Shown here piece by piece: positions 1 to 10,219 of a stretch of 64,000 nt of DNA. The DNA is taken from NCBI GenBank assembly GCA_024364735.1, contig JAGFNQ010005385.1:728709-792708 (forward strand), in the 5' to 3' direction. The notes beneath the pieces are model-generated. The model was not told the DNA's origin. It did no database searches and worked only from the letters and a program-made list of their open reading frames with translations. Position numbers and translations under genes: made by a program. Source of the DNA: Boesenbergia rotunda (lineage: Eukaryota > Streptophyta > Magnoliopsida > Zingiberales > Zingiberaceae). Positions within the stretch are counted from its first letter, which is position 1, and each line of letters opens with the position of its first letter.

Positions 1-129
1 ATTATCGCTTGGAGACCATCGGCGGCCTTCGGCCGCCGTCCCGAATCAAACTATACCCTGGGGGGCACAGTGATTCAGTGAACCCGTCGGAGATCGTGCA
101 TGCAAGGTGCCACATCATTCACTATGGTT

Positions 130-335
130 TTCACTCTCCCATTTTCACTCTCCCATCATTCACTATGGTTTTAACATCGTATATAGCCAAGCCATACTGT
201 ACACTCCCTCTAGGGGAGTTAATGATAAGGCCTATCGGAGCTATTTCTTTTGACTCCATTCGGATGATATTCCCGACGATATGTATGCAGACATCTTCTC
301 ATCAATCGGCCCGACGATGTATACGATGTTATGCA
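130..335 (-). pseudogene. ClpP protease fragment, N-terminal half (inverted copy 1)
   Basis: Read on the minus strand, this encodes the ClpP core block around the INSPGG motif: PIGLIINSP followed by VQYGLAIYD. ClpP is the serine peptidase subunit of the Clp protease of plastids and mitochondria. Only the region before the catalytic serine is present, and it points away from the C-terminal half that follows at 360. A near-identical copy lies at 745-905. The arrangement shows a broken, rearranged gene copy and not a working gene. Confidence 0.7.
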
Positions 336-359
336 GTTAGTGTATTCTCCCGTTATACT

Positions 360-652
360 TTCGGTGTTGGTTATATTATCTCAATGGCATCCTTGCTTCT
401 CACTGCTGGAAATCATGGGAAACAGTTTATTTCTGTCAATGCCCGAATAATGATCCATCAACCTTGTGGAAATACATCCGGGAATGAGGATGTTTTAACC
501 AATCATGCCCATGATTTGGTCAGCAGTAGGAAGATAATGAACAACCTATACTCGCACCATACAAGTCAATCAATGTGGCTTATTCAAAAATATACCGAAT
601 GCAACAATTTTTTCTCTGCTAATTAAGCCATAAAGTTTGGGCTAGTGGATTA
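360..652 (+). pseudogene. ClpP protease fragment, C-terminal half
   Basis: The plus strand encodes the C-terminal half of a ClpP peptidase. The nucleophile block ISMASLLLTAG with its serine is present, as is NARIMIHQP with the catalytic histidine, followed by the long helix and NNFFSA. The ASLLL wording resembles the mitochondrial (nuclear CLPP2-type) subunit, which I infer from family knowledge. The aspartate of the catalytic triad, expected in the RD-F block, is asparagine here. An in-frame TAA at 624-626 precedes a still recognisable KFGLVD. The N-terminal half is inverted on both sides, so this is a pseudogene fragment. Confidence 0.75.
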
Positions 653-744
653 GATGCTCATACATAAAGAATTGGTGGACAAAAAGGTGGGACCGGTGAA
701 CGAGGAGGCGATGATGGATAACGAGCTAGGACCAGTGGTGGATG

Positions 745-905
745 TACAATATAGCTAAGTCATACTGTACAATCCCTCCAGGGGAGTTAATGATAAGGCC
801 TATCGGAGCTATTTCTTCTGACTCCATTCGGATGATATTCCCGACGACGTATGCAGACTTCTGCTCATCAATCGGCCCGACGATGTATACGATTCGGTGT
901 GGAGA
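745..905 (-). pseudogene. ClpP protease fragment, N-terminal half (inverted copy 2)
   Basis: The minus strand reads RIVYIVGPIDEQ, then PIGLIINSPGG and VQYDLAI, which is the ClpP segment around the glycine-rich strand that lines the active site. It matches the fragment at 130-335 at nearly every base and extends further towards the N terminus. It may be the parent of that copy or a sibling. It stops before the serine block, so no function is expected. Confidence 0.7.
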
Positions 906-1004
906 AACTAAAGGGAATACCTTACGAGTAGAACACAAAAAGCGACACTGGAGCATGGACATCGACATCCGGGACGGCGACGAGGCGATGCGCGGCGACG
1001 AGGC

Positions 1005-1715
1005 CACGGGCGGAGCCTATTAAGGCCCAGTGTGGGCAGCTGCCCACACTGGGCCCTACAAGAAAAATTTATTAGTAATAAAATATTAAAAAAAGAGAAA
1101 AATTTAGTAGTAATAAAATATTTAAAAAAAGGAAGAAAAAGGTGATCACGGCATTGACGGCAACAAATTAAAAAAAAAGGAAAATAAATAAATATTAACA
1201 TGTCTCGTGAGTCGTGACATGCAGATTAAAAAACAAATAAAATCAGATTAAAAAGAAACAAAATTTCGTTTGCCACTCAGACGAAGGACGTTGCCCTCGC
1301 CGACTCGCCGACTTCCCTATCGCCGGATCACGCTCGTCGCCTCGCGCCCTCGCCGCCCTGACCACGGGCGGAGCCTATTAAGGCCCAGTGTGGGCAGCCA
1401 CACTGGGCCCTACAAGAAAAATTTATTAGTAATAAAATATTAAAAAAAGAGAAAAATTTAGTAGTAATAAAATATTTAAAAAAAGGAAGAAAAAGGTGAT
1501 CACGGCATTGACGGCAACAAATTAAAAAAAAGGAAAATAAATAAATATTAACATGTCTCGTGAGTCGTGACATGCAGATTAAAAAACAAATAAAATCAGA
1601 TTAAAAAGAAACAAAATTTCGTTTGCCACTCAGACGAAGGACGTTGCCCTCGCCGACTCGCCGACTTCCCTATCGCCGGATCACGCTCGTCGCCTCGCGC
1701 CCTCGCCGCCCTGAC
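1005..1715 (+). repeat. Tandem duplication of the hAT 5' terminal region (2 copies)
   Basis: Copy 1 spans 1005-1362 and copy 2 spans 1363-1715. They are nearly identical and differ mainly by a 4-bp loss in the palindrome (1382-1409) and one A in an A run. Each copy starts with the CACGGGCGGAGCC terminus and ends in CGCCGCCCTGAC. Each contains the short AT-rich motifs and the GC-rich CGCCGAC block that would form the left subterminal transposase-binding region. Confidence 0.9.
1024..1055. repeat. Perfect 32-bp palindrome next to the hAT left end
   Basis: Starting 19 bases inside the element, GGCCCAGTGTGGGCAG is followed directly by its reverse complement. The second 5' copy has the same structure with a 12-bp stem and a 4-base loop (1382-1409). 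It could form a hairpin or cruciform at the transposon end. Confidence 0.9.
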
Positions 1716-1908
1716 ACTCCATGGGAATCAAAATTTTCAATCTTTATACTTAATACTCTACAAGATCGCATAAAAGCGAAACGGCTAAAGGTAACCACCT
1801 AACCCTAATTCCTAAATCCTTATTTGTTTTTTTCTGTCAATTAATTTAGTTTACATGTAACTCATGATTATTTTTTATTTTTTTCATTAGGAAATCATTT
1901 TATCGACA

Positions 1909-4272
1909 ATGCATAGATTTTTTAAAAGAAAACATTCAGAATTAGATGAACAAAATATTGAAGAGGACAAAGATGTTAGAGTTGAAGAATTTGATTTTTC
2001 ACAATTACCGGCAGATCCTGGACTAAGAATTCCAATTTGTGATTATAATGCTAACATTAGAGATCAAGTTCGAAGAATATATTTGCAAAGGGGTCCATGT
2101 CAACCTTCAGGATATGAATTCCCAAAACGAAAATTTGGAGTAAGTCAATTTAGACGGTTCAATCCTTCTTGGTTTAAGGAATTTGGTGATTGGTTGGAGT
2201 ATAGTATAGAAAAAGATGCTGCATATTGCTTGTATTGCTATCTCTTCAAGACAACAAAGGGAAAACAAGCAGGAGGAGAAACTTTTGTTAGAGAAGGCTT
2301 TACAAATTGGAAGAGTAAAGATAGGTTACATATTCATGTTGGACAACATGATAGTGAACATCATAAAGCTCGAATGAATTGTGAAGCTTTGATGAATCAA
2401 GATGAGCACATTCAATCAATTCTGCATAAACAGTCAAAGCAAATGCGGAATAATTATCGTATCCGTCTCAATGCTTCAATTGATTGTATCAGAGTTTTGT
2501 TGCGACAAGGAAATTCATTTCGAGGTCACGATGAAACTGAAGGTTCTCTTAATCCTGGAAACTTTCTTATTCAATTAGAGTTTTTAGGTGCTCATAATAA
2601 AGAGATTAATGATGTGATATTGAAAAATGCTCCTAAAAATTGCAAGTTTACATCACCTGATATTCAGAAGGATATAGTGAGTGCTTGTGCAACTGAAACA
2701 ATTAATATTATTATCAGAGATATTGGTGATTCATTGTTCTCTATTTTAGTTGATGAATCTCGTGATGTGTCAGCAAAGGAGCAAATGTCAGTTGTTTTGC
2801 GTTATGTGGATAGCAGTGGGCATGTAAATGAGCGTTTTATCGGAATTGAACATGTTACTAGTACTACAGCACTCTCACTTAAAGTTGCCATTGATAAGAT
2901 GTTTTCTAAATATAATTTGAGTATGTCTAAGTTGAGAGGACAAGGTTACGATGGAGCAAGTAATATGCAAGGTAAATTTAATGGTCTAAAAACACTTATT
3001 TTAAAGGAGAACCCATGTGCATTTTACATTCATTGTTTTGCCCATCAACTTCAACTAGCTCTTATTGCCGTGTCAAAGAAAAATCTTCCGATTTCTAATT
3101 TCTTTCGTGTTGTTGGTGATGTGATAAATGTTGTTGGATCATCCTGCAAACGGTCTGATCTTCTTAAGGAGAAACATTCAGATTTTATTATTGAGGCATT
3201 AGAGAGGGATGAAATTTCTACTGGTCGGGGACTCAATCAAGAAACTTCCCTTCAACGTGCTAGGGATACACGTTGGGGGTCACATTATAATTCTTTGATC
3301 AGATTGATTTCTATGTTCTCTGCTGTCAGTGATGTACTTGAAATGATTTCAGAAGATAATTCCAGTTCTCCTGATCAAAAAACTGAGGCTTTTAATTTAT
3401 TGGAGTCAATACTTTCATTTGATTTTGCATTCAATCTACACTTGATGAAACACGTCTTAGGGATTTCAAATGAATTGTCAATGGCATTACAAAAAAAAGA
3501 TCAGGATATTGTGAATGCAATGGATTTGGTACAAGTATGCAAACACCGACTTCAAAAAATGAGAGATGATGGTTGGGATTCATTTTTAGAAAAGGTTCAT
3601 TGTTTTTGTCAACAACATTACATTGATGTTCTCAAAATGGATGATATGTTCACACGTTGGGCACCACGTGGTCGTCCCCATCGTAATCCACCAGAATTGA
3701 CAAATTTACATCACTATCATGTTGATTTGTTCTATGGTGTTATTGATATGCAACTTCAAGAGTTAAATGATCGTTTCTCAGAGGCAGGTATGGAGTTACT
3801 TCGTTGTGTAGCTTCTTTGTGTCCACAAAATTCATTTTCAGCTTTTGATAAGAAAAAATTGATACAACTAGCTGAGTTTTATCCACAAGATTTCTCGAGG
3901 TTTGATCTCCTTGTACTTGATGATCAACTTGATACTTATATATGTGATATGCATTCTAACAAAACATTTCAAGAATTGAAAAGCCTGGGTGATCTTTCAG
4001 AGAAGTTAGTTATGTCAAAGAAAAATTTGGTGTACCCGTTGGTTTATAAGCTTTTGACATTGGCATTAATTCTACCGGTTGCGACTGCGACAGTAGAGAG
4101 GGTATTTTCTGCCATGAGAATTGTGAAGGACAGGTTGCGTAATCGAATGAGTGATGATTGGATGAATGATAGTCTCATTGTTTACGTAGAAAAAGATATA
4201 TTTCTATCAGTTGATAATGAAGCTATTGTACAAAGGTTTCAAAATATGAAGACTCGAAAAGAACAATTGTAA
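1909..4272 (+). CDS. hAT family transposase (TTF-type zinc finger, DUF4371, hAT dimerisation)
   Basis: An intact 787-residue transposase that would excise and reinsert the element in the nucleus. A TTF-type zinc finger lies at about residues 75-160, with the CLYC pair at 107 and 110 followed by histidines. The DUF4371/RNase H-like core follows. It contains the first catalytic aspartate in LVDESRDVS, the second in GQGYDGASNMQG, the CFAHQLQLAL motif, and DTRWGSH. The hAT C-terminal dimerisation region is at about 690-770 (LALILPVATATVERVFSAM). The length is normal for this plant subgroup, sometimes annotated as zinc finger MYM-type protein 1-like. The start is the first ATG after an AT-rich leader. 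Domestication is unlikely because the termini and TSDs are intact. Confidence 0.93.
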   Translation: MHRFFKRKHSELDEQNIEEDKDVRVEEFDFSQLPADPGLRIPICDYNANIRDQVRRIYLQRGPCQPSGYEFPKRKFGVSQFRRFNPSWFKEFGDWLEYSIEKDAAYCLYCYLFKTTKGKQAGGETFVREGFTNWKSKDRLHIHVGQHDSEHHKARMNCEALMNQDEHIQSILHKQSKQMRNNYRIRLNASIDCIRVLLRQGNSFRGHDETEGSLNPGNFLIQLEFLGAHNKEINDVILKNAPKNCKFTSPDIQKDIVSACATETINIIIRDIGDSLFSILVDESRDVSAKEQMSVVLRYVDSSGHVNERFIGIEHVTSTTALSLKVAIDKMFSKYNLSMSKLRGQGYDGASNMQGKFNGLKTLILKENPCAFYIHCFAHQLQLALIAVSKKNLPISNFFRVVGDVINVVGSSCKRSDLLKEKHSDFIIEALERDEISTGRGLNQETSLQRARDTRWGSHYNSLIRLISMFSAVSDVLEMISEDNSSSPDQKTEAFNLLESILSFDFAFNLHLMKHVLGISNELSMALQKKDQDIVNAMDLVQVCKHRLQKMRDDGWDSFLEKVHCFCQQHYIDVLKMDDMFTRWAPRGRPHRNPPELTNLHHYHVDLFYGVIDMQLQELNDRFSEAGMELLRCVASLCPQNSFSAFDKKKLIQLAEFYPQDFSRFDLLVLDDQLDTYICDMHSNKTFQELKSLGDLSEKLVMSKKNLVYPLVYKLLTLALILPVATATVERVFSAMRIVKDRLRNRMSDDWMNDSLIVYVEKDIFLSVDNEAIVQRFQNMKTRKEQL

Positions 4273-4388
4273 GGTAATTATTTTGTGATGCTTTATGATT
4301 ATAAAATTTTATATCTTTTTCATAAATTATATTATATTGTTAATTGCCTACACTGAATTAATATTTTAGCTCCGCCCCTGGACGAGGC

Positions 4389-5096
4389 GACACGCCACAT
4401 GCTCGACGAGGCGACGCGCCACATGCTGGCAGCGTGGCACACGATCCGGGATGATGGCGACAAGGCTAAGCGCCACATGGTGAACGGCGGGGAGATTTAT
4501 TAGGGTTTATTCTTCTAAGCGTTTAAATAGGTTGTACAAAGGGCCGAAAATTGAAGGATACGGTACGAAAATTGAAGTTGGGCCTCGAATTCATTTTCCA
4601 AGTAAGAATGTTTACAATTATTAAGATTTTTATATTTTAATAATTTTTTATTATATTTATAAATACTTATTCATTTATTAGTTAATTTATAAATATTTAT
4701 CGATAAATGATTTTAATTGATAATTAATTATTTAATAATTAAATAATAAATTTTCTTTGGTTATATGATTATTGTTAATAATTATGATTAGTATCCGGTA
4801 AATGATTTTAAAAATTTATAATTTTAAATTTTTAATATAATAGTCTTAAACTATGATCATGAATTTAATTATCTTAGACGGTTAAGATTAAAAATGGATC
4901 GGTTAGTAATATTCGAATCGTATCCATCTAATTCGCAGAGTTTATTTTTCTAAACCATTATAATAATAATATATATATATATAAATTCATATAAATCCTA
5001 AAAAATCTGATTAAATTCTATATTATATATATATATATTATTTTTATATTTTTCATATTAACGTAAATTAAATTTTAATATATATTAATATTTTTC

Positions 5097-5128
<32 letters not shown>

Positions 5129-5406
5129 TTACTTCCTAAATTTACACTCGACTATAACTTTATCAATATGTTAAGATAAAATTGGACACACACACAGACT
5201 CTAACATTTCTCATCTCTTTGCAATTTTTCAAAAATTCAAGTCTCCTAAATTCATCAATAAATTTCAGTCAAAACTCATTGATAGACTTAGAGAACTATA
5301 ATCAGGCTCATTTAAACTTATATAGATTTTTATAATACTCGAGAGACCAAATATACCCAGAGGGCATAGTCAGTGTTGGGCTGCACTGGCCGGAGCCTAG
5401 TGCAGG
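4389..5406. other. AT-rich spacer with microsatellites
   Basis: No gene was seen. The first 110 bases continue the GC-rich sequence interrupted by the hAT insertion and repeat the motif GACGAGGCGAYRCGCCACATG. The rest is AT-rich, with TA runs near 4970 and 5025 and an (AAT)n run at about 5100-5128. Confidence 0.6.
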
Positions 5407-5421
5407 CCAGTAACTTTTAGA

Positions 5422-5624
5422 AGAAAAAAAAGAAGATAAATTCACTACCTTAACAACCCCCTAGAATCAATCCCACAAATATGGAAGGAGGTTCATGCAG
5501 GTACACAAACAACAGGTGCATGGTGGGGCCAAAACTGCAGGTCATCACCTTCTAGGGATCGACCCTTGGCCATTATACCAGAAATATCATATACCCACCA
5601 TCTGTGCTACGCCCTGGGGGTAGC
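5422..5624 (-). mobile_element. tRNA-derived SINE with 15-bp target duplication
   Basis: The 15-bp repeat CCAGTAACTTTTAGA flanks the unit at 5407-5421 and 5625-5639. On the minus strand the unit starts CTACCCCCAGGGCG. It has a box-A-like TAGCACAGATGGT (5597-5609) and a box-B-like GGGTCGATCCC (5555-5565), and it ends in a T-rich tail. This is the layout of a plant SINE transcribed by RNA polymerase III. The exact family cannot be named from sequence alone. Confidence 0.75.
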
Positions 5625-5679
5625 CCAGTAACTTTTAGATTAATACTTTATGCTGCCCAATAATTTTTTGGATTTAAGA

Positions 5680-6420
5680 TTAATATATTGAACTCACCTC
5701 AGTGAAGACCCAAGGAGTAATGGCGTTGGCTAACTTAGCCAACTCATCAGCCTTTAGGTTGTCCTTTCGAGGAATCTGGAGTATGTATACTTCTTGAAAT
5801 TCAACTTTCAATTGCTCATACACATCCACATAGGTTTGCAACCGTTCACTGTTTATTTCAAACTGTCCGGCTCGCGGCCGAGTCACAAGTTGAGAATCTG
5901 AGTGGAGCATGACCCGGGCAACTCCCACGTGTCGAGCAGATTGTAACCCGGCCAGGAAAGCTTCATACTCTGCCTCATTGTTGGTAGCCCGATACTCCAG
6001 CCACACAGCCAGGTGGAGATGATCCCCCTTTGGGGAAATTAAGAGAATTCCGATACCGCTTCCTGACCGAGCGGCGGAGCCGTCTACATAGACCTTCCAT
6101 GTCTCCTCCTCTTCTTCAGTGTGCAGCTCACTATGGAAATCATCCAACGCTTGAGCTTTAATAGCAGCCCGGGGCAGGTACTGGATGTCATATTCACTTA
6201 ATTTTGTAGTTCATTTGATTATTCGACCAGAGGCCTCCGGATTGACTAACACTTTCCTGAGGGTGCTGTTAGTCAACACCCGATTGGGATGAGCCAAGAA
6301 ATAAGGGCGCAAACGCCGAGCAGCAAGCACAAACACATAAGCTAACTTCTCGAGTGTATTATACCTACACTCGGCTTCTTTCAGCAAGTGCCCGAAAAAA
6401 TAAATGGGTCGTTTAATCAT
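5680..6420 (-). pseudogene. Ty3/gypsy Tat-lineage pol fragment (RNase H and archaeal-type RNase H)
   Basis: Minus-strand relic of a retrotransposon polyprotein. The first part (6420 down to about 6210) matches the end of the RT-linked RNase H: RPIYFFGHLLKEAECRY, then RRLRPYFLAH. The second part (6147 down to 5680) is the additional archaeal-type RNase H, with VYVDGSAARSGSG, ATNNEAEYEAFLAGL and NLKADELAKLA. This double RNase H marks the Tat lineage, and the piece aligns with the longer element at 46866-47580. Both parts lie in one frame, broken by a single TGA near 6205 where the related element has tryptophan. Protease, RT core and integrase are missing. Confidence 0.88.
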
Positions 6421-8316
6421 ATAGTAGCCCTTTCCATTCTCAGTGTCTTTTCTGATTTCTTTTTAGCATGTTAAGTAACTGCTTAGCATTTATATATTGC
6501 TTCAGTTGCTTGATTTGCTACTCGGACAACTCCGATTTCAACTAATTATGATTTACAGATATACATCATTTTTGTAAATTTACATAGTAAATACCCTGTT
6601 TATTCCACCTGTGGACTGGAACCTCAACTTTTTTTTTTTTTTACCTTGGAAGTAAGTCAGAAAAAAATAAATAAAAGGATTTTTTTTTTGCCAATTTCTC
6701 TTGTTAATATCGAAGGAAATAGAGAGGAGGAGGAATTTAATTTTATCCAATTCCTCTATTTTGTTTCAGCTAATGAAAGTGAAGCATCCAATAAAAGCAA
6801 ATGAGTTATATAATTTCTTTCCTTTTGATTTGATCAAGACACTAGATGACTTGAATACATTGAAATAAGATAATATACTTCATTTTTTTTTCTTTCTCTT
6901 CGCCTAAGCTACTTCTCCCTCATACTTTCTCCCCTTGCATGTAAACCCAACATTAAAGTTCAGCGAGAGAAGAGTTCTAAGAATTTAAGGGGGAAATTTA
7001 ACCAACATTTTTGAAGTACATTGACTATAATAGTCAAAGTAAGATGACAAAAATAGAAAATTCATTGTAAATTTTGGTAAATGATAGGTTGTTTGGTAGT
7101 TGTCCTTTGCATGGCCGAACAATGTCAAATTGGAGAAGAATATAGTTTAGTAATAAGATTAGTTGCATGTAAAACATAGCTTTTCTTTGTAGTTTCCATG
7201 ATAGGAATAGGCAAAGTTTCTCTACAAATGGTGCTTGCTGGAATAGTTATTTTGCATTATTTTGTGACTTGTGTGGATTAAGATTACATTGAAAATGCCA
7301 AGGAGAAAATAGTGTGGATCGGATTTATCCATAGGAACTAAACTCAATTTTCTCTGTTCCAATATGTGTGTTTTGTTTGCATGTTTTTTAAAATATACAT
7401 GAATAGGCCATTTTACGAATAGTACTTGCTACTTAGTTATTTTACATGTTTTTTTTAATGACTTATGTGGATTGAGATTAAATTGTAAATGCCAAGGAGA
7501 ATATAGTGTTCGATTTATGCATATGAACCAAACTCAATTTTTTTTGTTCCAGTACATGTTTTGTGTGCATGATTTTTTAAAATACATACAAGGGATTCTA
7601 GTATTTTACCCATGAGCTCTTCAATTTGAGGCTTGTTTAATACTAAAATCAAAATTTGCTGTTTGAGCTACTTTACTGTTGGAACTAATTTCCTTTTTCA
7701 TTGCAAAGCTTATTGTTGAGATTGAGATGATAATCCTTGCATCAAATCTGAGGAATTCACATTGCTTCAGTTGTTTAGTACCCCTTATTGAAGATTCTGT
7801 ATTGTTTTGGATTCCTTAGCAAGCCTATAGAAAAATAGGCCAACATAATAGATGCTTACAAGTTACACCCTGTAAGAGTGAGAGTAAGCATACTGCATGA
7901 CCTGTACTGTAAAAATTATCTTCACATACTCATTGTACTGCTGCATGATCTATTCTTGTTTAGTTATATTTTTTAAAGGAGTCATTATGCTTCTTTTTAT
8001 AATTGTCACTGTTTATATCCCATTGTGCTGATAGCCTGATATCGATACCTTTTTTTAAATTACTTAGTAAATGACAAGGCATCTTTATAATTCTTAAACC
8101 TTACTGGATAATAATTCAGTTCATTTCTTTTTTCCCAAACACAATTGTTCAATGTATGCCACCGCATGTTTCATCTGTGGGATCCATGTATCACAATGTC
8201 AATGGAAGAGAAGTTGACTATGGGTTCACATGTTAAAATGCGGTACTTTGCGAGTTGATTTCTTTTTCCTTTTGAACTTAACGTTGATATGGCAAAACTC
8301 TTCTCTTAATTATCAG
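6421..8316. other. Non-coding region, probably intron of the PITH gene, with tandem repeat
   Basis: No coding block was recognised. A degenerate tandem duplication of about 190 bp occupies roughly 7225-7400 and 7419-7590; both copies contain AATGCCAAGGAGAA followed by AAACTCAATTT. The T-rich base composition and the exon that starts at 8317 suggest that part of this is intron of the downstream gene. Confidence 0.45.
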
Positions 8317-9588
8317 GTCCTAGGACAGTAAAACTCTTTGCAAACAAAGAGCATATGGGCTTCAGGTATACTGTATAGCTGCTAGATATCCTTGTTATCA
8401 AGATTACAAATTTCCCAAAGAAAACAGTTTTTTAGAATTTTCCCTATATTGCTACACTCTTTGTTTAACACACAATAATTTCGCAGTAATGTTAATGATT
8501 ATCCACCAAGTGACTCCCTCAGTCTATCACCTGACAATCTAATGGTGAAGTACCTATGCTTTCTTCTTGTGATTTTTTCTCTGTTATCTATTTTTTTGTG
8601 TTAATCTGTAGATTTTGCAGCTAAATTGCTTTCACTGCATGTATGTTTAATAGTTATGCTTCATATATATTGAAATTTCAGGGGAAGCCAGTCACATTGA
8701 AGTACGTCAAGTTTCAAAATGTTCGCAGGTAAATGCGTTGTACAAGTATCTAGAAATTTATTTTACAACAACATTCTTCAAAATATGCAAGTAAATGTCT
8801 GTATGGACTGATTTATACAATATTTCAACAGCTTAACTATTTTTATCGAGGACAACCATGGTGGTGGTGATATCACAAAAGTTCAGAAGATTTTACTCTA
8901 TGGAACAACGTGAGTGTCCATGTCATATTTGCATAAATTTCATTCCTAGATTACCTACCTTCTGGTTCAATCATTGACATTGTGGAAACATTAATAGAAT
9001 AATTAAATTGTTGATCTTCTGACCGATAGAAACTCACATTGTCTTCTTTTGTTTGTTCTGTTAAACCTTTTATGTCTAATCCAAAATCGCTTTTCTGTCT
9101 TACTAGTTACATTTATCTGCTTGCTATGGGCAGACCCCATTTTTTTTCCTGTATCAACCATTAACTGTCTAAAAAATAGAATCCTTTTTAGATTAGGATC
9201 ACTATGCAGATTCTTAGTTTAGTAGTTATTGTAACCATGATATAATTAAGTAAATCATTGCTGTAGATTTTATGCCTACATGGTAGAGAGGCTCTAGGTC
9301 ATATTTGATGGCCTGTTCATTGAGACTCCCAGCAAAAGTTCAACTTACAAGCTTCAGTGTCAATTATAACTGGCTTACTGTAGCAATATATCATCTTCGT
9401 TGAAATTTCTGATAGTGCCAAATCTCCACTGTTATTTTTTTTATAGGCTCCCATTTTATTCTTCAGTAAAGTTCTATACTTTAGAAAATTGTTTGCATCA
9501 CAAAGACTGATCTGGTTCTTTTGTTTTGTGCCTCTGTAGGGTGGATACAACCAATATGAAAGACTTAAAAAAGATAGAAGACCATTAA
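8317..9588 (+). CDS. PITH-domain protein, last five exons (5' part missing)
   Basis: Five exons with GT-AG borders and matching phases: 8317-8365, 8487-8544, 8682-8728, 8832-8909 and 9540-9588, ending with TAA. Together they encode about 93 residues. The recognisable blocks are RTVKLFANKEHMGF, SNVNDYPPSD, GKPVTLKYVKFQNVR, SLTIFIEDN, ITKVQKILLYGTT and MKDLKKIEDH. This is the C-terminal half of the PITH (proteasome-interacting thioredoxin) domain of small plant proteins such as Arabidopsis At3g04780, which are about 176 residues long. No stop or frameshift occurs in this part. The N-terminal exons could not be recognised upstream, where retroelement sequence lies, so the gene may be cut or have a very long intron. 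The role of the family is poorly defined. Confidence 0.85.
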
Positions 9589-10219
9589 TTAAAGATCTGC
9601 AGTTCCACCCAATGAGATGCAAAAGATGGACAACGCTCTGTACCCAAAAGGAATATCATGAAATCGTATGAGTTTCTACCTTGTAGGTTCTGCAGAATGC
9701 TTTCCCCCTGCTTTTGGTATTCCTCCATGACGATCTGAGACAATTGATTTTATTTGTCGTATGGTGGAACATCATTAACGATAGTAAATTTGCTGCCACA
9801 ATTTGAGGTGTTTTTGCCCCCTTTCTTATGATGATACCGGTGCTGCCATTGGTGTTTGGTTGTAGCAATTGATTAATCGGCATGAGTTTGGCTCTGCATT
9901 AAATATTAGTTTTTTTTAAAGTTAACATTGCTGATTTATTTTGGAGTGACTGATCTATTTTCACGTAAATTTTCTATTGACTACTAAAGTAAATCGGGAA
10001 GTACTAAAATAAATCGGGAAGCGATCACAAGATTCACCAGTCTAGCATTGTTAAATTAATCGTTCGCTAAATAAAGTGCTGATATAAAAGTTTCTAAGAA
10101 AATAAATATTTTTGATGAAAACGAAATGTTTGACACTGTTCATGGCATGACAAAACTGAAACAGAGATAAAATATACTACATTTTGATTTGCTCGACTGA
10201 TGAACTATACTTTCAATTA
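9589..10219. other. PITH gene 3' UTR and spacer
   Basis: After the TAA at 9586-9588 there are about 300 bases of non-repetitive sequence that could be 3' UTR, followed by AT-rich spacer. It includes a direct repeat of AAATCGGGAAG near 9992 and 10011. No other feature was seen. Confidence 0.4.

Larger units (their letters stand above)
1005..4380 (+). mobile_element. Autonomous hAT DNA transposon with 8-bp target duplication
   Basis: The element begins CACGGGCGGAGC at 1005. It ends at 4380 with a terminus whose reverse complement is CAGGGGCGGAGC, matching 11 of 12 positions. The 8-bp duplication GACGAGGC flanks it exactly (997-1004 and 4381-4388), the signature of hAT transposition. It carries an intact transposase (1909-4272) of the TTF-zinc-finger/DUF4371 subgroup. 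The first about 355 bp are tandemly duplicated, so the left end has two terminal repeats. Intact TSDs and an open ORF suggest a young and possibly active insertion. Confidence 0.92.

Noticed and set aside
9317..9883. Minus-strand ORFs over the PITH gene's last intron, last exon and 3' UTR
   Set aside because: They are antisense to a supported gene model and lack any motif.
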